Source: a bacterium
GTDB taxonomy: Bacteria; Electryoneota; RPQS01
Reading direction: 5' to 3'
Length of the DNA stretch: 64,000 nt
NCBI GenBank assembly: GCA_013360195.1
Contig: JABWCQ010000002.1
Span: 188,932 to 252,931 of the forward strand
Shown here: piece after piece, positions 46,335 through 56,208 of the stretch
Numbering within the stretch: position 1 is the stretch's first letter
Layout: the number at the start of each line of letters is the position of its first letter
Notes under the pieces: generated by a model
Database searches by the model: none
What the model saw: the letters and a program-made list of their open reading frames with translations, nothing else
What the model was told of the DNA's origin: nothing
Position numbers and translations under genes: made by a program

Positions 46335-47234
46335 TTGAGACTTTTGCCCGCACTTCTTTGCGCGATGACCTTGTATTGGGCATTCCCTGGATTCGCGTTG
46401 GCGGACTCCATGGAGACATCCGATTCGACGACGATCTATGCGGTTCGCCGGGACTCGGTGGGAATCCCTCCACACATTCCTTTTTCAGTTGGCGAGCGGA
46501 TGACCTATCACATTTCTTTCAGCTCAGTTCCGGCCGGAAAAGCGGAGTTGCAGGTAGTTGATACAGTCAAAGTTGGTGATCAGTGGGCTTGGCGAATTCA
46601 GTCAAGCGCGCGCTCGGCCAAGGGCTTTGATTGGGTGTTCAAAGTCCGGGATACCATTACGACTTGGGTAGACACCGACTCCATCTATAGCCACAAGTTT
46701 CACAAGAAGCTCATGGAAGGCTTCTTCAATGATGAGAAGCTGGTGAAATTCAGCCTTGCCGACAGCCTTGCCTATTGGTGGGATGAAAAGACTGAAAAAG
46801 TTCCCAAGAAGGTTGAACCGCGAGTTCAGGATGTTCTTTCGGCCGGTTACAGAACAAGGACGGTCTCGCTGGAAGTTGGGGATACGATCGCCATCAGAAC
46901 CCATGACGTAAAGGTCACGTACGATCTGCTGGTCGTTGTTCATGCCCGAGATACCGTTCAGACTCTTGCCGGTGAGTTTGATTGTTTTGTCTGTGAACCT
47001 GTGTTGAAGAGCGGCGGGTTGTTTCAGAAGGAGCGGAAGGCAAGAGTGTATGTTTGGGTAACAGCTGACGAAAGAAGGATACCGGTCATAATGAGTTCCA
47101 AAGTGTCTTTCGGTTCGTTTATCGTTGAATTGGAGAGTTATGTTCCCGGGTTTGCCAAACCGGGAGTAAGCGAATCTGAGAAATCAAGAGCCCGAAAGGA
47201 TGGGCGAGCAGACCTCGGGGATTTCGCCCCCTAA
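46335..47234 (+). CDS. DUF3108 family exported protein
   Basis: A 299-residue secreted or periplasmic protein. After the signal peptide (cleavage near FALAD) comes the DUF3108 pattern: PFSVGERMTYHISFSSVPAGKAEL, repeated beta strands with WRIQSSARSAKGFDWVFKVRD, then GEFDCFVCEPVLKSGGLFQKE and VWVTADERRIPVIMSSKVSFGSF. The family is found in the envelope of Gram-negative bacteria and has no settled function. I took a TTG at 46335, 11 bases after AAGGA. Last gene of the uvrB-to-tsaC run. Confidence 0.82.
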   Translation: MRLLPALLCAMTLYWAFPGFALADSMETSDSTTIYAVRRDSVGIPPHIPFSVGERMTYHISFSSVPAGKAELQVVDTVKVGDQWAWRIQSSARSAKGFDWVFKVRDTITTWVDTDSIYSHKFHKKLMEGFFNDEKLVKFSLADSLAYWWDEKTEKVPKKVEPRVQDVLSAGYRTRTVSLEVGDTIAIRTHDVKVTYDLLVVVHARDTVQTLAGEFDCFVCEPVLKSGGLFQKERKARVYVWVTADERRIPVIMSSKVSFGSFIVELESYVPGFAKPGVSESEKSRARKDGRADLGDFAP

Positions 47235-47326
47235 GTTCCCCATCTCAAGGGTTTAGGAAGAATTTTGGTGAGTTTTGACAAAGGACGACGAATCCCAAAC
47301 TATTTAATAAATTTGCCTTTAAGAGC

Positions 47327-47355
47327 TTGACACATAGTCTTTAAATAGCTAATTT
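47327..47355 (+). promoter_or_regulatory. Likely promoter for the four-gene membrane unit
   Basis: TTGACA (47327-47332) and TAATTT (47350-47355) are 17 bases apart in the 242-base gap before the unit. The leader would be about 115 bases. The -35 is perfect, the -10 is moderate. Confidence 0.6.
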
Positions 47356-47476
47356 TGGTCATATTCTGGTAAATAGCCGGAATAATTGCAGTCCTCAGGT
47401 CCCCCCTGCTGTCCTACCGAGTTCCTCGGAGTTCACGATCCGACAAGACCCTTATTACAAACCAGGATGGAGGAGT

Positions 47477-48718
47477 ATGCTCCTTAAGTCCCTTTTGTTG
47501 GCATTCATACTCACAGTTCAAAGTTTTGCCGCGCTCGGTCAGTCTGACACGGCAATTGTTGTTTTGGGACAGGGAGCGGCACCGACGCAAGTCGTTGTTA
47601 CAGATGTTCCGAACGACGGCGGCGAGGCCTTCAGCGTTACATGGAGTCCGACTTCTCAGGTCGGATTCTCTGTTTTGCGCTTTCTCGTGATGGCAGCGGA
47701 AACGCCAAGCGGACCATTTCAGATCATGGCTGAAACCGACTCAAAGACGTCACAGGCGAGGATTTCGAGCGGTGAAGGCTGGAAGGTGGAGCCAGAAAAG
47801 TCGTTTTGGGTGAAGGTTGTTGCAGTCGATTCAACAACTGTAGCCGTTCCCGACTCGTCGAATCCCGATTCCGTTTCAGTTCGATTTGAAAAACGACTGC
47901 GCTTAAGTGAATCGGCTATTGTCGGCCCAGTGTCCTCTGAGGTTTCGTGGTTTAACTGGAATCGCGTCAACATTTTTCTCATCGTCGTCTTGTTTTACGT
48001 GTTAGTGATGTTCATGGTGAAGCGCGCGAAAACAGGTCAACCACTTTGGTTCAGGCGAATTGCAGGAATTGACGCGATAGACGAGGCTATTGGCCGCGCG
48101 ACGGAGCTCGGCAAACCGGTTCTGTATGTTCCGGGAACACAGAACATTGAGAACATCCAGACAATCGCCTCTATTCAGTTACTTACGTCCGTCGCCTCTA
48201 AGGCGGCAAATTACGATATACCGATCATCGTGCCTCTTAACCGGGCCTTCATGGTCACAGTGGCGGAGGAGGCCGTTAAGCAGGGCTTCCTCAATGCAGG
48301 GCGTCCCGATGCGTTTATGCGTGACAATGTGCGATACATGTCAGACGAACAGTTCGCGTTTACGAGCGGTGTTACAGGAATCATGATGCGTGAGAAAACC
48401 GCGGCGCACTTCTTCCTTGGTGCATTCTATGCGGAATCACTGATTCTCTCGGAAGTCGGTTTCACTTCGGGTGCCATTCAGATTGCCGGAACAGCAAACA
48501 CACACCAGCTACCGTTCTTTGTGGTCGCGTGCGATTACACGCTGATCGGAGAGGAATACTTCGCAACGAGCGCGCTTGTCACCCGCGATTTGGAGATGAT
48601 GGGCACGCTGAAGGCTACGGACTACATGAAGGGGTTCATTATCGTTTGTCTGCTTGCTTCAATGGTACTCGAAATGTTTGGCGTGCAGTTTCTGCGCTCC
48701 TGGTTCCAAGTAATTTAG
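47477..48718 (+). CDS. Exported/membrane protein of unknown function with fibronectin-like and cytosolic alpha/beta domains
   Basis: Function not recognised. The 413-residue product has a signal peptide (1-21) and a beta-rich extracytoplasmic part (about 30-155) that looks like a fibronectin type III module. A membrane helix (about 170-188) ends in positively charged KRAKTG. A cytosolic alpha/beta region of about 195 residues follows (GKPVLYVPGTQNIENIQTIASI, KAANYDIPIIVPLNRAF, GTANTHQLPFFVVACDYTLIGEEYF), and a second helix (about 388-405) near the C-terminus. The strong GGAGGAGT site fixes the ATG. It is first in a four-gene unit closed by a terminator at 50902-50929. The cytosolic part holds no catalytic motif that I can name. 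Confidence 0.82.
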   Translation: MLLKSLLLAFILTVQSFAALGQSDTAIVVLGQGAAPTQVVVTDVPNDGGEAFSVTWSPTSQVGFSVLRFLVMAAETPSGPFQIMAETDSKTSQARISSGEGWKVEPEKSFWVKVVAVDSTTVAVPDSSNPDSVSVRFEKRLRLSESAIVGPVSSEVSWFNWNRVNIFLIVVLFYVLVMFMVKRAKTGQPLWFRRIAGIDAIDEAIGRATELGKPVLYVPGTQNIENIQTIASIQLLTSVASKAANYDIPIIVPLNRAFMVTVAEEAVKQGFLNAGRPDAFMRDNVRYMSDEQFAFTSGVTGIMMREKTAAHFFLGAFYAESLILSEVGFTSGAIQIAGTANTHQLPFFVVACDYTLIGEEYFATSALVTRDLEMMGTLKATDYMKGFIIVCLLASMVLEMFGVQFLRSWFQVI

Positions 48719-48732
48719 GTGATTACCGATAG

Positions 48733-49356
48733 ATGAAACGCGAAATACCCATTCTAATTACGCTGATTTTCGGCGTATTCATGATCGTCCAGTTCTTCAT
48801 TCCGCATCCGACTGTCAATGAGATTGCGAACAGGCTGCAGAATTGGGCAATCATTGTGATATCATTCTCGTATGTTCTGGGCTCAGCGAACATTTTGCGC
48901 ATCAACGGTGAACTTGTTTATCGTCGCGGCCCTGGCTGGCTGTACAAGCTTGTGCTTGTTGTGGCCTTTTTCATGATGATGCTTCCCGGTTTGTTCATTG
49001 GAATTTCTGAGGGCACGTGGACAAACGATCGTTTGTTCACTTACACTTATGTGCCGCTGGCTTCAACAATGTACGCGTCATTGGCGTTCTTCATTGCTTC
49101 TGCGGCCTTTCGGGCGTTCCGGGTGCGCACGTGGCAGGCATCCGTACTGGCAATTACAGCCTTGGTAGTGATGCTTGGCAGAATTCCGATCAGCCATCTG
49201 ATTTGGGATGACCTGCCGGCAGTTGTCGATTGGGTTATGAGTGTTCCTAATGCTGTTGCGCAACGTGGAATTTTGATCGGCGCGGCGCTTGGTGCAATCG
49301 CCACGGGTCTGAAGGTGATCCTTGGCATTGAGCGCAGTTACCTGGGAAGAGAGTAA
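48733..49356 (+). CDS. Multi-spanning membrane protein of unknown function
   Basis: A 207-residue integral membrane protein with about six predicted helices (about 5-24, 36-54, 70-90, 103-127, 135-152, 178-196). Short polar loops join them, including a basic segment NGELVYRRGPGWLYK. No family was recognised and no conserved catalytic motif stands out. It lies 14 bases after the gene upstream and 9 bases before the next; all four genes seem co-expressed. Confidence 0.8.
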   Translation: MKREIPILITLIFGVFMIVQFFIPHPTVNEIANRLQNWAIIVISFSYVLGSANILRINGELVYRRGPGWLYKLVLVVAFFMMMLPGLFIGISEGTWTNDRLFTYTYVPLASTMYASLAFFIASAAFRAFRVRTWQASVLAITALVVMLGRIPISHLIWDDLPAVVDWVMSVPNAVAQRGILIGAALGAIATGLKVILGIERSYLGRE

Positions 49357-49365
49357 GGAGATATA

Positions 49366-50205
49366 ATGGCTCACACAACTTTACAACGACTTGAGAAGCT
49401 CGATCGTCGCTGGGTGTTTCTGGCGATGGCGATCGCCGTAGCCTCTCCCTTATTCTTCAAGCTTGGTCTGGCTCCGAAGACCACTCCGCCTGTTAAAGCA
49501 TTCTATGACTACATAGAAGCGCTTCCTCCGGGATCGCGAGTGTTATGTTCGTTCGATTATGATCCAGGATCAAAAGCAGAGTTGAACCCGATGTGCATCG
49601 GAGTTCTTGAGCACTTGATGGTGAAGGGACACAAACCTGTTATCATTACACTTTGGTCTACCGCACCTGCACTTATCGAGCGGAATATCAATCTTATTTG
49701 CAGGGACAAATACGGCAAACAGTACGGCACTGACTACGCGTATTTGGGACTCAAAGAGGGACGGGAAGCAGTAATGGTAGCAATGGGCAAGTCGATAAGG
49801 TCAACATTCCCTGTTGACTTTTACCGTACCCCTGTAGACCAGCTACCACTCATGAACGGTGTGGAGAATTACGAACAGTTCTCGGCCCTAATCAACGTTT
49901 CAGCAGGCTATCCCGGCACAAAGGAATATGTCCAGTATGTGACATCACGCTTCGATATACCGATGCTGAGCGGATCGTCTGCCGTGTCTGTCCCAGAGTA
50001 TTCTGCTTACTTTCAGAGCGGTCAGTTGAAGGGCCTGTTGACCGGTATTACGGGCGCGGCGGAATATGAAACGCTGATCAACAAGCCGGGATTGGCAATG
50101 ACGTCGATGGACGGCCAAACAATGGGACACTTCGTCATCATAGCGTTCATTCTGTTCGGAAACATTGTGTACTTCATCATCCGTCGCGAAAAGAGCAAGG
50201 GATAA
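49366..50205 (+). CDS. Membrane protein with an extracytoplasmic alpha/beta domain, unknown function
   Basis: A 279-residue protein with a membrane helix at each end (about 16-35 and 254-272). The soluble domain of about 215 residues between them should face the periplasm. It contains GSRVLCSFDYDPGSKAELNP, KPVIITLWSTAPALIER, DYAYLGLKEGREAVMVAMG and GLLTGITGAAEYE. Its alternating strands and helices suggest a Rossmann-like fold, but no catalytic pattern was identified. A strong AAGGAGATATA ribosome binding site precedes the ATG. Third gene of the unit. Confidence 0.82.
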   Translation: MAHTTLQRLEKLDRRWVFLAMAIAVASPLFFKLGLAPKTTPPVKAFYDYIEALPPGSRVLCSFDYDPGSKAELNPMCIGVLEHLMVKGHKPVIITLWSTAPALIERNINLICRDKYGKQYGTDYAYLGLKEGREAVMVAMGKSIRSTFPVDFYRTPVDQLPLMNGVENYEQFSALINVSAGYPGTKEYVQYVTSRFDIPMLSGSSAVSVPEYSAYFQSGQLKGLLTGITGAAEYETLINKPGLAMTSMDGQTMGHFVIIAFILFGNIVYFIIRREKSKG

Positions 50206-50214
50206 GGAAGAAAT

Positions 50215-50874
50215 ATGGACTTCTTTTGGTTGTCAATAGCCGGTTTGGCGACAGTTGCCGTGCTGAGCTTCCTGTACAAGGACAATCCGCTCTATAAAAT
50301 AGCAGAGCATTTCTTTGTCGGCATCGCCGCGGGATACGTTGTGTGTACACAATTCTACAACGTATTCATACCGAATCTTTGGGATCCATTGACCAGCGGC
50401 CGCGACATGTGGCTGATAATACCATTAATCCTCGGGCTGGCACTTTTCACGCGATTCTCAAATAACTTGGGCTGGATTTCCCGCTGGCCGATGTCCGTCA
50501 TTATCGGGACGTATGCCGGCCTGGCTGTCATCGGATTCGCGTCCGGCGACATGGTGCTCCAAGTGCAGGCAAGCCTCATACCGGTGTTTGAAACGGCAAC
50601 TGTTTCGGATTTCACAAATAGTCCGAGCATCATGAATTTTCTGCAGATTCTCACAAATCCGCTTTTCACACTTGGACTGGTGTCTGTACTGTTCTACTTT
50701 TTCTTCTCAGTTGAGCATAAAGGCGGCTTGCGGCACGTCGCCTCGGTCGGCACGACTTTGTTAATGATCGGCTTCGGTGCCGGGTACGGGTATACGGTCA
50801 TGACTCGTATCGCGCTGCTTTTCGACCGATTCTACTTCCTGTTCGTCGAGTGGCTGCAGGTAGCTTCGGCGTAA
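50215..50874 (+). CDS. Multi-spanning membrane protein of unknown function
   Basis: A 219-residue protein with about seven predicted helices, starting at residue 4. Conserved-looking polar patches are KDNPLYKIAEHFFVGIAAGY near 22-41, an N/D-rich turn NLWDPLTSGRD, and a histidine in VEHKGGLRH near 167-175. No family was recognised. AAGGAAG lies 5 bases before the ATG. It is the last gene of the unit and is followed by a terminator 27 bases on. Confidence 0.8.
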   Translation: MDFFWLSIAGLATVAVLSFLYKDNPLYKIAEHFFVGIAAGYVVCTQFYNVFIPNLWDPLTSGRDMWLIIPLILGLALFTRFSNNLGWISRWPMSVIIGTYAGLAVIGFASGDMVLQVQASLIPVFETATVSDFTNSPSIMNFLQILTNPLFTLGLVSVLFYFFFSVEHKGGLRHVASVGTTLLMIGFGAGYGYTVMTRIALLFDRFYFLFVEWLQVASA

Positions 50875-50901
50875 TTCAAAGAATAGCTGCAAGAGCCAGA
50901 A

Positions 50902-50929
50902 GGCCGGTTCATGAAGAACCGGCCTTTTT
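50902..50929 (+). terminator. Rho-independent terminator of the four-gene membrane unit
   Basis: GGCCGGTTC-ATGAA-GAACCGGCC, a perfect 9-bp stem, is followed by five Ts on the + strand. On the minus strand it lacks a T run, so it mainly serves the + strand unit; lepB converges on it. Confidence 0.9.
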
Positions 50930-50957
50930 GTTCCATAACGACAAATAGGTGGACTTA

Positions 50958-51710
50958 TCAGACTATCCAATCGCCAATTCTGTTAAAGCGGATGGACTTA
51001 TAAATCTTCGATAGACCCTGGTTCTTGTCCCAACTGAAGTAGATGATTAGAGCCTTCCCGACTATGTCCGATTCAGGCAGAAATCCCCAGTAGCGTGAAT
51101 CGGCGGAATTGTCCCGGTTATCGCCCATCATGAAGTAATGGCCTTCCGGAACTGTAACGGGGCCGAAGTTGTCATGATTCCACGATGCTCCCCACCTTCT
51201 CACAATTTCCGGTTCACCGATTCCCGCTCGAATAGGTGCTGGTCCGGTGAACTTGGATTCCGGCGGATTTGGCCAGACTTTGCCGTCAACATACACTTGA
51301 CGGTCTCTAATTTCTACTGTCTGTCCCGGCCCGGCTACACATCGTTTGATATAGTTTAGATTTCGGTCAAGCGGATACTTGAAAACAACGATGTCCCCTG
51401 GTTTGACCTCTGAGGGTGCCGGTAATCTCGTTGACGGAATGCTAAATCCGATTTCAGTGAACGGGATACCAATCCAATCAGGCGTCCTGATTCCATATAC
51501 GAACTTGTTCACCAACAGGAAGTCGCCAACCAACAAAGTATTTTCCATTGAACCGGTTGGAATTCTAAAAGCTTCGACGGTGGTGACCCGAATGAAAAAC
51601 ACCATGATAATCAGGGTGACAAAGAACTCCGTCCATTCCCGAACGGTGCTCTTGCTGCGTTTGTGCTGGATCAGACTTTCCGAACTCGTTGCCGAACTGA
51701 CGACAGACAT
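50958..51710 (-). CDS. lepB: Signal peptidase I
   Basis: Membrane serine protease that removes signal peptides. In the 250-residue product one N-terminal helix (about 26-46) precedes catalytic Ser54 in RIPTGSMENTLLVGDFLLVNK-type box B and catalytic Lys122 in NYIKRCVAGPG. Box E GDNRDNSADSRYWGFLP lies near 200. ATG with AAGGA. It follows lepA by 61 bases, the order after which both genes were named. Confidence 0.96.
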   Translation of the reverse strand: MSVVSSATSSESLIQHKRSKSTVREWTEFFVTLIIMVFFIRVTTVEAFRIPTGSMENTLLVGDFLLVNKFVYGIRTPDWIGIPFTEIGFSIPSTRLPAPSEVKPGDIVVFKYPLDRNLNYIKRCVAGPGQTVEIRDRQVYVDGKVWPNPPESKFTGPAPIRAGIGEPEIVRRWGASWNHDNFGPVTVPEGHYFMMGDNRDNSADSRYWGFLPESDIVGKALIIYFSWDKNQGLSKIYKSIRFNRIGDWIV

Positions 51711-51771
51711 TTTGTTCCTTAGGAGTGTGAGCTTCTGCTGTTCCTGATACTCTGCGACATCTTTACAGGTT

Positions 51772-53565
51772 TCATTCCGCTTTCAGAATGGCAAGGAACG
51801 CTTCCTGCGGGATCTCGACATTACCAACGGCCTTCATGCGCTTCTTGCCCGCCTTCTGTTTTTCAAGCAGTTTGCGTTTGCGTGTGATATCGCCGCCATA
51901 GCACTTTGCGAGAACGTTTTTTCTCATTGCACGCACAGTGGAACGCGCGATGATCTTGGATCCAATCGCAGCTTGAATCGCAACTTCGAACATTTGCCGT
52001 GGAATCAGGTCAACCAATCTGTCACAGACCCTCCTTCCCCAGTCGTAGGCCTTGTCCTTATGCACAATCACAGATAATGCGTCCACTATTTCACCATTGA
52101 CAAGAATATCCAGGCGGGTCAAATCGCTCTGTCGATAGTCCATGATTTCGTAGTCAAACGAGGCATAACCGCGAGATATGCTTTTGAGTCGATCATAGAA
52201 GTCAAAGATTATCTCCGCGAGCGGCAACTCGTAATGCAGATTCACACGGGTGCCGTCCAGATATTCGGTATTGATGTATGTTCCGCGTGCTTCAATACAG
52301 AGCTGCATGATAGCCCCGATGTATTCTTCCGGTGTTATAATGGAGGCCCTCACGTAGGGTTCCTCCATATACTCGGTGTCACCGGCAGAGGGCATTTTGA
52401 CCGGATTCTCAACCAATACGACTGACTGGTCGGTCATCACAGCCCTGTATTCGACAGAAGGTACTGTACACACCAAATCCAAATTGTACTCACGCTCGAG
52501 GCGCTCCTGAATCACTTCAAAATGAAGCAGGCCAAGGAAGCCCACTCGAAAACCGAATCCGAGCGCAACAGAAGTCTCCGGTTCGTAATTCAAGGCGCTA
52601 TCGTTTAAGCTAAGCTTGGCAAGCGAATCCCGCAACAACTCGTAGTCGCTAGTGTCAGCAGGATACACGCCAGCGAACACCATCGGTTTGACTTCGCGAT
52701 AGCCAGCAAGGGGCTCCGCAGCCAAATTAGCGGCATCAAAGATCGTATCCCCAACCCGAATATCGCGCACATCCCTGCAGCCGCTAACAACATATCCGAC
52801 ATCACCAGCAACCAGTTCATCCCGCCGAATCTGTGCAAGTCGAAGGACTCCGACCTCCTGAACGTCAAACTCTTTTTGAGTTGCTCCAAAGACGATTTTC
52901 TGACCGGGCTTGATTACACCGTCTACAACTCTAACATGGCCGATTGCACCGCGGTACATGTCATACTGTGAATCAAAGATCAGCGCACGCAAAGGCAATT
53001 CCGCGCTGCCTCTTGGGGGAGGTATTCTATCGACTATCGCTTCAAGCAATGCAGGAACACCGATGCCGGTCTTGCCACTTACTCGGAGAATAGAATCGGG
53101 ATCCATTCCTAATAAGTCACCGACCTGATGGGCGATTTCATCAGGTCGGGCTACTGGCAGGTCCACCTTGTTCAAGACAGGGAGAATTTCGAGGTCGGCG
53201 TCGAGGGCAAGATACAGGTTTGAAAGGGTCTGGGCCTCCATTCCCTGGCTGGCATCTACAACAAGAATTGCGCCCTCACAGGCCTTTAAGCTTCGGGAAA
53301 CTTCATACGTGAAATCCACGTGTCCCGGTGTATCAATGAGATTCAGTGTATATGTGTTCCCATTACTGTGCTTGTACAGCATTGTAATGGGATGCATCTT
53401 GATCGTGATCCCTCGTTCCTTTTCAAGATCCATGTTGTCAAGCACCTGCGTCGTCATCTGCCGCTGGTCTAAGGTGCGAGTCTCCTCAAGCAGTCTGTCA
53501 GCGAGAGTGGACTTGCCGTGATCGATATGAGCTATAATGCAGAAATTGCGAACGTCAGGTCGCAT
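51772..53565 (-). CDS. lepA: Elongation factor 4 (LepA)
   Basis: Ribosome-associated GTPase. The 597-residue product has G1 [14 protein letters not shown] at 12-25, switch [29 protein letters not shown], and domains II, III and V. The LepA-specific C-terminal domain ends near [26 protein letters not shown] at 53565, 8 bases after the PspC gene. Confidence 0.97.
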   Translation of the reverse strand: MRPDVRNFCIIAHIDHGKSTLADRLLEETRTLDQRQMTTQVLDNMDLEKERGITIKMHPITMLYKHSNGNTYTLNLIDTPGHVDFTYEVSRSLKACEGAILVVDASQGMEAQTLSNLYLALDADLEILPVLNKVDLPVARPDEIAHQVGDLLGMDPDSILRVSGKTGIGVPALLEAIVDRIPPPRGSAELPLRALIFDSQYDMYRGAIGHVRVVDGVIKPGQKIVFGATQKEFDVQEVGVLRLAQIRRDELVAGDVGYVVSGCRDVRDIRVGDTIFDAANLAAEPLAGYREVKPMVFAGVYPADTSDYELLRDSLAKLSLNDSALNYEPETSVALGFGFRVGFLGLLHFEVIQERLEREYNLDLVCTVPSVEYRAVMTDQSVVLVENPVKMPSAGDTEYMEEPYVRASIITPEEYIGAIMQLCIEARGTYINTEYLDGTRVNLHYELPLAEIIFDFYDRLKSISRGYASFDYEIMDYRQSDLTRLDILVNGEIVDALSVIVHKDKAYDWGRRVCDRLVDLIPRQMFEVAIQAAIGSKIIARSTVRAMRKNVLAKCYGGDITRKRKLLEKQKAGKKRMKAVGNVEIPQEAFLAILKAE

Positions 53566-53573
53566 GAAGTTCC

Positions 53574-54242
53574 TTATGTTTGACTGCGGGAGACGAGGTC
53601 GGGATCGACATCAAGCGGCATGACAATCCAGAGAATCAAATAGAGAAGCAAACCCGTGCCACCGAGCAGAACAGTCAAAATCCACAATACGCGCACAAAC
53701 GTTGGATCGACATTGAAGTACTCGCCGAAACCACCGCACACACCACCAATCTTCTTGTCCTTGCTCGAGCGCTTCAAGCGCTTTGTTAGTGAATTCGAAT
53801 TACTCACGATCTCGCCTTCCACTGAGTATGTATTACTGTTCACTGCCGCATCTGACTTGCGCGCAAGCAGAATAACGGCGAGAATAATAACGAGCACGGG
53901 GCCAACGTATGCCAGACCATTATCGCCGTTATCGTTCATGAGAGTTGCAATTCCCAGTCCGAGCAATCCAATAGCCAGAAGCATGAACGCCATGACACGG
54001 CGACTTTTGGACACTGTTGCCGAATTTACCCGATGCATTGAACCGTCATCCTCAGGGACGAGAATCCAAGCCGCGATGTAAACGAGAATTCCCGGGCCAA
54101 CACCTGTAATCAAAGTGACAGCCACAAACAGAATTCGTGCCAGGGCAGGGTCGATGCCGAGATAGTTAGCGGCTCCGCCGCAAACACCGGCAAAAATTCT
54201 TTCCCGGGTTGAACGAGTCAGGCGTCTGACGGTAGTTTCCAT
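53574..54242 (-). CDS. Protein with two PspC domains
   Basis: A 222-residue membrane protein with tandem PspC-like domains. The first is at about 7-65 ([28 protein letters not shown]). The second is at about 155-215 ([28 protein letters not shown]). Two extra helices lie between (about 83-100 and 110-126). PspC domains are linked to envelope-stress sensing, but tandem copies have no defined role and no PspA or PspF is nearby. I chose the ATG at 54242, preceded by AGGA, over an upstream start within greA. Confidence 0.87.
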   Translation of the reverse strand: METTVRRLTRSTRERIFAGVCGGAANYLGIDPALARILFVAVTLITGVGPGILVYIAAWILVPEDDGSMHRVNSATVSKSRRVMAFMLLAIGLLGLGIATLMNDNGDNGLAYVGPVLVIILAVILLARKSDAAVNSNTYSVEGEIVSNSNSLTKRLKRSSKDKKIGGVCGGFGEYFNVDPTFVRVLWILTVLLGGTGLLLYLILWIVMPLDVDPDLVSRSQT

Positions 54243-54262
54243 GGTTTCATCCTTTCCTCCGC

Positions 54263-54739
54263 CTATTCGAGCGGAAAGATTTCCAGAATTGTCCATTCCA
54301 CGACACCAGCTGGAATTGTAATTTCTACAGTATCACCGACCTTGCCACCCATTAGTCCTTGGCCAATGGGCGATTGGTGGCTGATTCGGCCTTCTGCGGG
54401 GTTGGCCTCGGCGGGCGAAACAATTGTGAATTCGCGTTCTGACTTCTTCTTCTTGTCAAGAACTTTGACACGAGTCAGCAAACGAACCTGGTCTGCGACA
54501 ATCTTGCTTGAATCAATCATTACCGCCGAATGCATCATAGCTTCAAGCTGATGAATCTTCGCGTCAATTCTGGCAAGATCTTCCTTCGCGGCATGGTATT
54601 CGGCGTTTTCAGAAAGATCGCCATGCTCACGGGCAATCTGAAGCTGTTTCACCATTGCCGGCCGCTTAACGTATTTCCATTCATTTAGTTCAGCCTGCAA
54701 TTTTTCCATGCCGGCACGAGAAATATACTGTTTCTCCAA
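54263..54739 (-). CDS. greA: Transcription elongation factor GreA
   Basis: Rescues backtracked RNA polymerase by stimulating transcript cleavage. The 158-residue product has the coiled-coil tip with acidic residues in HGDLSENAEYHAAKEDLARID and the C-terminal FKBP-like domain with ISHQSPIGQGLMGGKVGDTVEI. The start is TTG at 54739 with GAGGT at 5 bases, 2 bases after the amidase stop. Confidence 0.96.
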   Translation of the reverse strand: MEKQYISRAGMEKLQAELNEWKYVKRPAMVKQLQIAREHGDLSENAEYHAAKEDLARIDAKIHQLEAMMHSAVMIDSSKIVADQVRLLTRVKVLDKKKKSEREFTIVSPAEANPAEGRISHQSPIGQGLMGGKVGDTVEITIPAGVVEWTILEIFPLE

Positions 54740-54741
54740 AC

Positions 54742-56208
54742 TTACCTCGCGGGTGCATTTCTGAAATAGTCGAGGAGTCCGTTAACGACTCCGCGGGACA
54801 ACGTATGCAGAAACTCCTTATCAGCAAGTTTCAGCTCTTCGTCGGGATGCATCATGTACGCGGCCTCAATGAGCACCGCGGGAAAGTCCGTGGGGCGAAC
54901 CACGGCGAAATTCGCGTCGAAAACTCCATCATCGCCAAGAGAAGTTGCCTGAAGAATCTCTCTCTGAATACTCTCGGCAAGCGGACGACTCAAAGTCTGG
55001 TAATAGTACGTGCCACAACCCCGGCGACTAAACGGATTTTCTCCGTCCGGCAACGCGTTACCATGCAAGCTCAGAAAAGCGTCGCAATTCTGCCAACGTG
55101 CCATCTGGACACGATCATGCAAGCCGATGGCCACATCCTGTGTCCTGGTTCGAAAGACATCCGCACCCGCTTTCCGAAGCTGCTGTTCAAGAATCTCCGA
55201 CCAAACCAGAACAACGTCCTTTTCCTTAAACCCTCGAGGTCCTATTGCGCCGTCTGCTGTCCCGCCATGCCCGGGGTCAAGTACTATCTTCTTCCCGCGT
55301 AAGGACTTTGCCTCGACTGACTTGGCATATATATCCAGACGCAGTGCCGTTGCGGATGCAGTAAGTGAATATCCGTGAGTAATCTGCATCGCAAGATTGA
55401 TGTCGAGCTCAGTTCCCCACGAATGCTGGCGCCATGAGATGTCTTCGACAAATTCTCTCGCCGGGCCGACATAATGCACTCGGTCAATTGCACATACAGC
55501 TCCCGGAATCCCTATCGTAAATCTCCGTCCAGCGGGATCGGTTCTGCATTCTGTCAGAAAAGCCCAGTCCGTCTCGAACAGAATCCGTATCGTATCCTGC
55601 TGAACTGACACTTCGCCGTTTTTAATGAAGTTTGCAGTCCAGTTTTGCCACATACCAACACTGTCCGCATATCGTCGCTCAATTACACCTGCGAGACCAG
55701 GACCTGCTTCAAACTCGAGCCAATTGGGCGACACCTTGTTAACTGCCAACATTGTGCCCGAGTCGGGAAAGAAATAGTAGCTTCCACCCACAGCTGTTCT
55801 CGTGTGAGCGTTAGATACCCCGACCCGAAACGCGGCGGCCTGTTCAAGGGCTGTCCAGTCAACTGGCTCGGGTTCAGCCTGGGCGGCAAAAGGAAAGAAA
55901 AGCGTCGAAGTTCTTTGTCCCCTATCAGTTAGACTCGCATGCCAGCCTAAAGTTTCTGCCTGCCAAAAGAGCGGCAGGTACGCCAAAAATGCCCCATCCT
56001 CCGTCAAATCGACTGGAATGCCATTAAAATCCAGCTGACTTCCAGGTTCACTGGGAGCGATATGACCGAAGACGAAGGTCGAATCCAAGTTTGCCGGGTA
56101 ACGAAAAGTGTCCTGGCCTGATTCAAGTCTGGGATAGATCAACAGGATTTCTGCACCATATCCGGTTGCAAAGATCAGAAATGCCGCAAGAGTGTGGGTC
56201 AGGACCAT
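54742..56208 (-). CDS. N-acetylmuramoyl-L-alanine amidase (Amidase_3) with a long N-terminal region
   Basis: Periplasmic cell-wall hydrolase. A signal peptide (about 1-18) is followed by about 280 residues of largely beta-rich, aromatic sequence of unknown fold. The catalytic domain has zinc-site motifs in order: IVLDPGHGGTADGAIGPRG (His), the Glu in FKEKDVVLVWSEIL, SLHGNA (His), and catalytic Glu in PAVLIEAAYMMHPDEE. The N-terminal region is about twice the length of an AMIN domain, so it may be a lineage-specific localisation module. The ATG at 56208 overlaps coaX by 10 bases. Confidence 0.9.
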   Translation of the reverse strand: MVLTHTLAAFLIFATGYGAEILLIYPRLESGQDTFRYPANLDSTFVFGHIAPSEPGSQLDFNGIPVDLTEDGAFLAYLPLFWQAETLGWHASLTDRGQRTSTLFFPFAAQAEPEPVDWTALEQAAAFRVGVSNAHTRTAVGGSYYFFPDSGTMLAVNKVSPNWLEFEAGPGLAGVIERRYADSVGMWQNWTANFIKNGEVSVQQDTIRILFETDWAFLTECRTDPAGRRFTIGIPGAVCAIDRVHYVGPAREFVEDISWRQHSWGTELDINLAMQITHGYSLTASATALRLDIYAKSVEAKSLRGKKIVLDPGHGGTADGAIGPRGFKEKDVVLVWSEILEQQLRKAGADVFRTRTQDVAIGLHDRVQMARWQNCDAFLSLHGNALPDGENPFSRRGCGTYYYQTLSRPLAESIQREILQATSLGDDGVFDANFAVVRPTDFPAVLIEAAYMMHPDEELKLADKEFLHTLSRGVVNGLLDYFRNAPAR

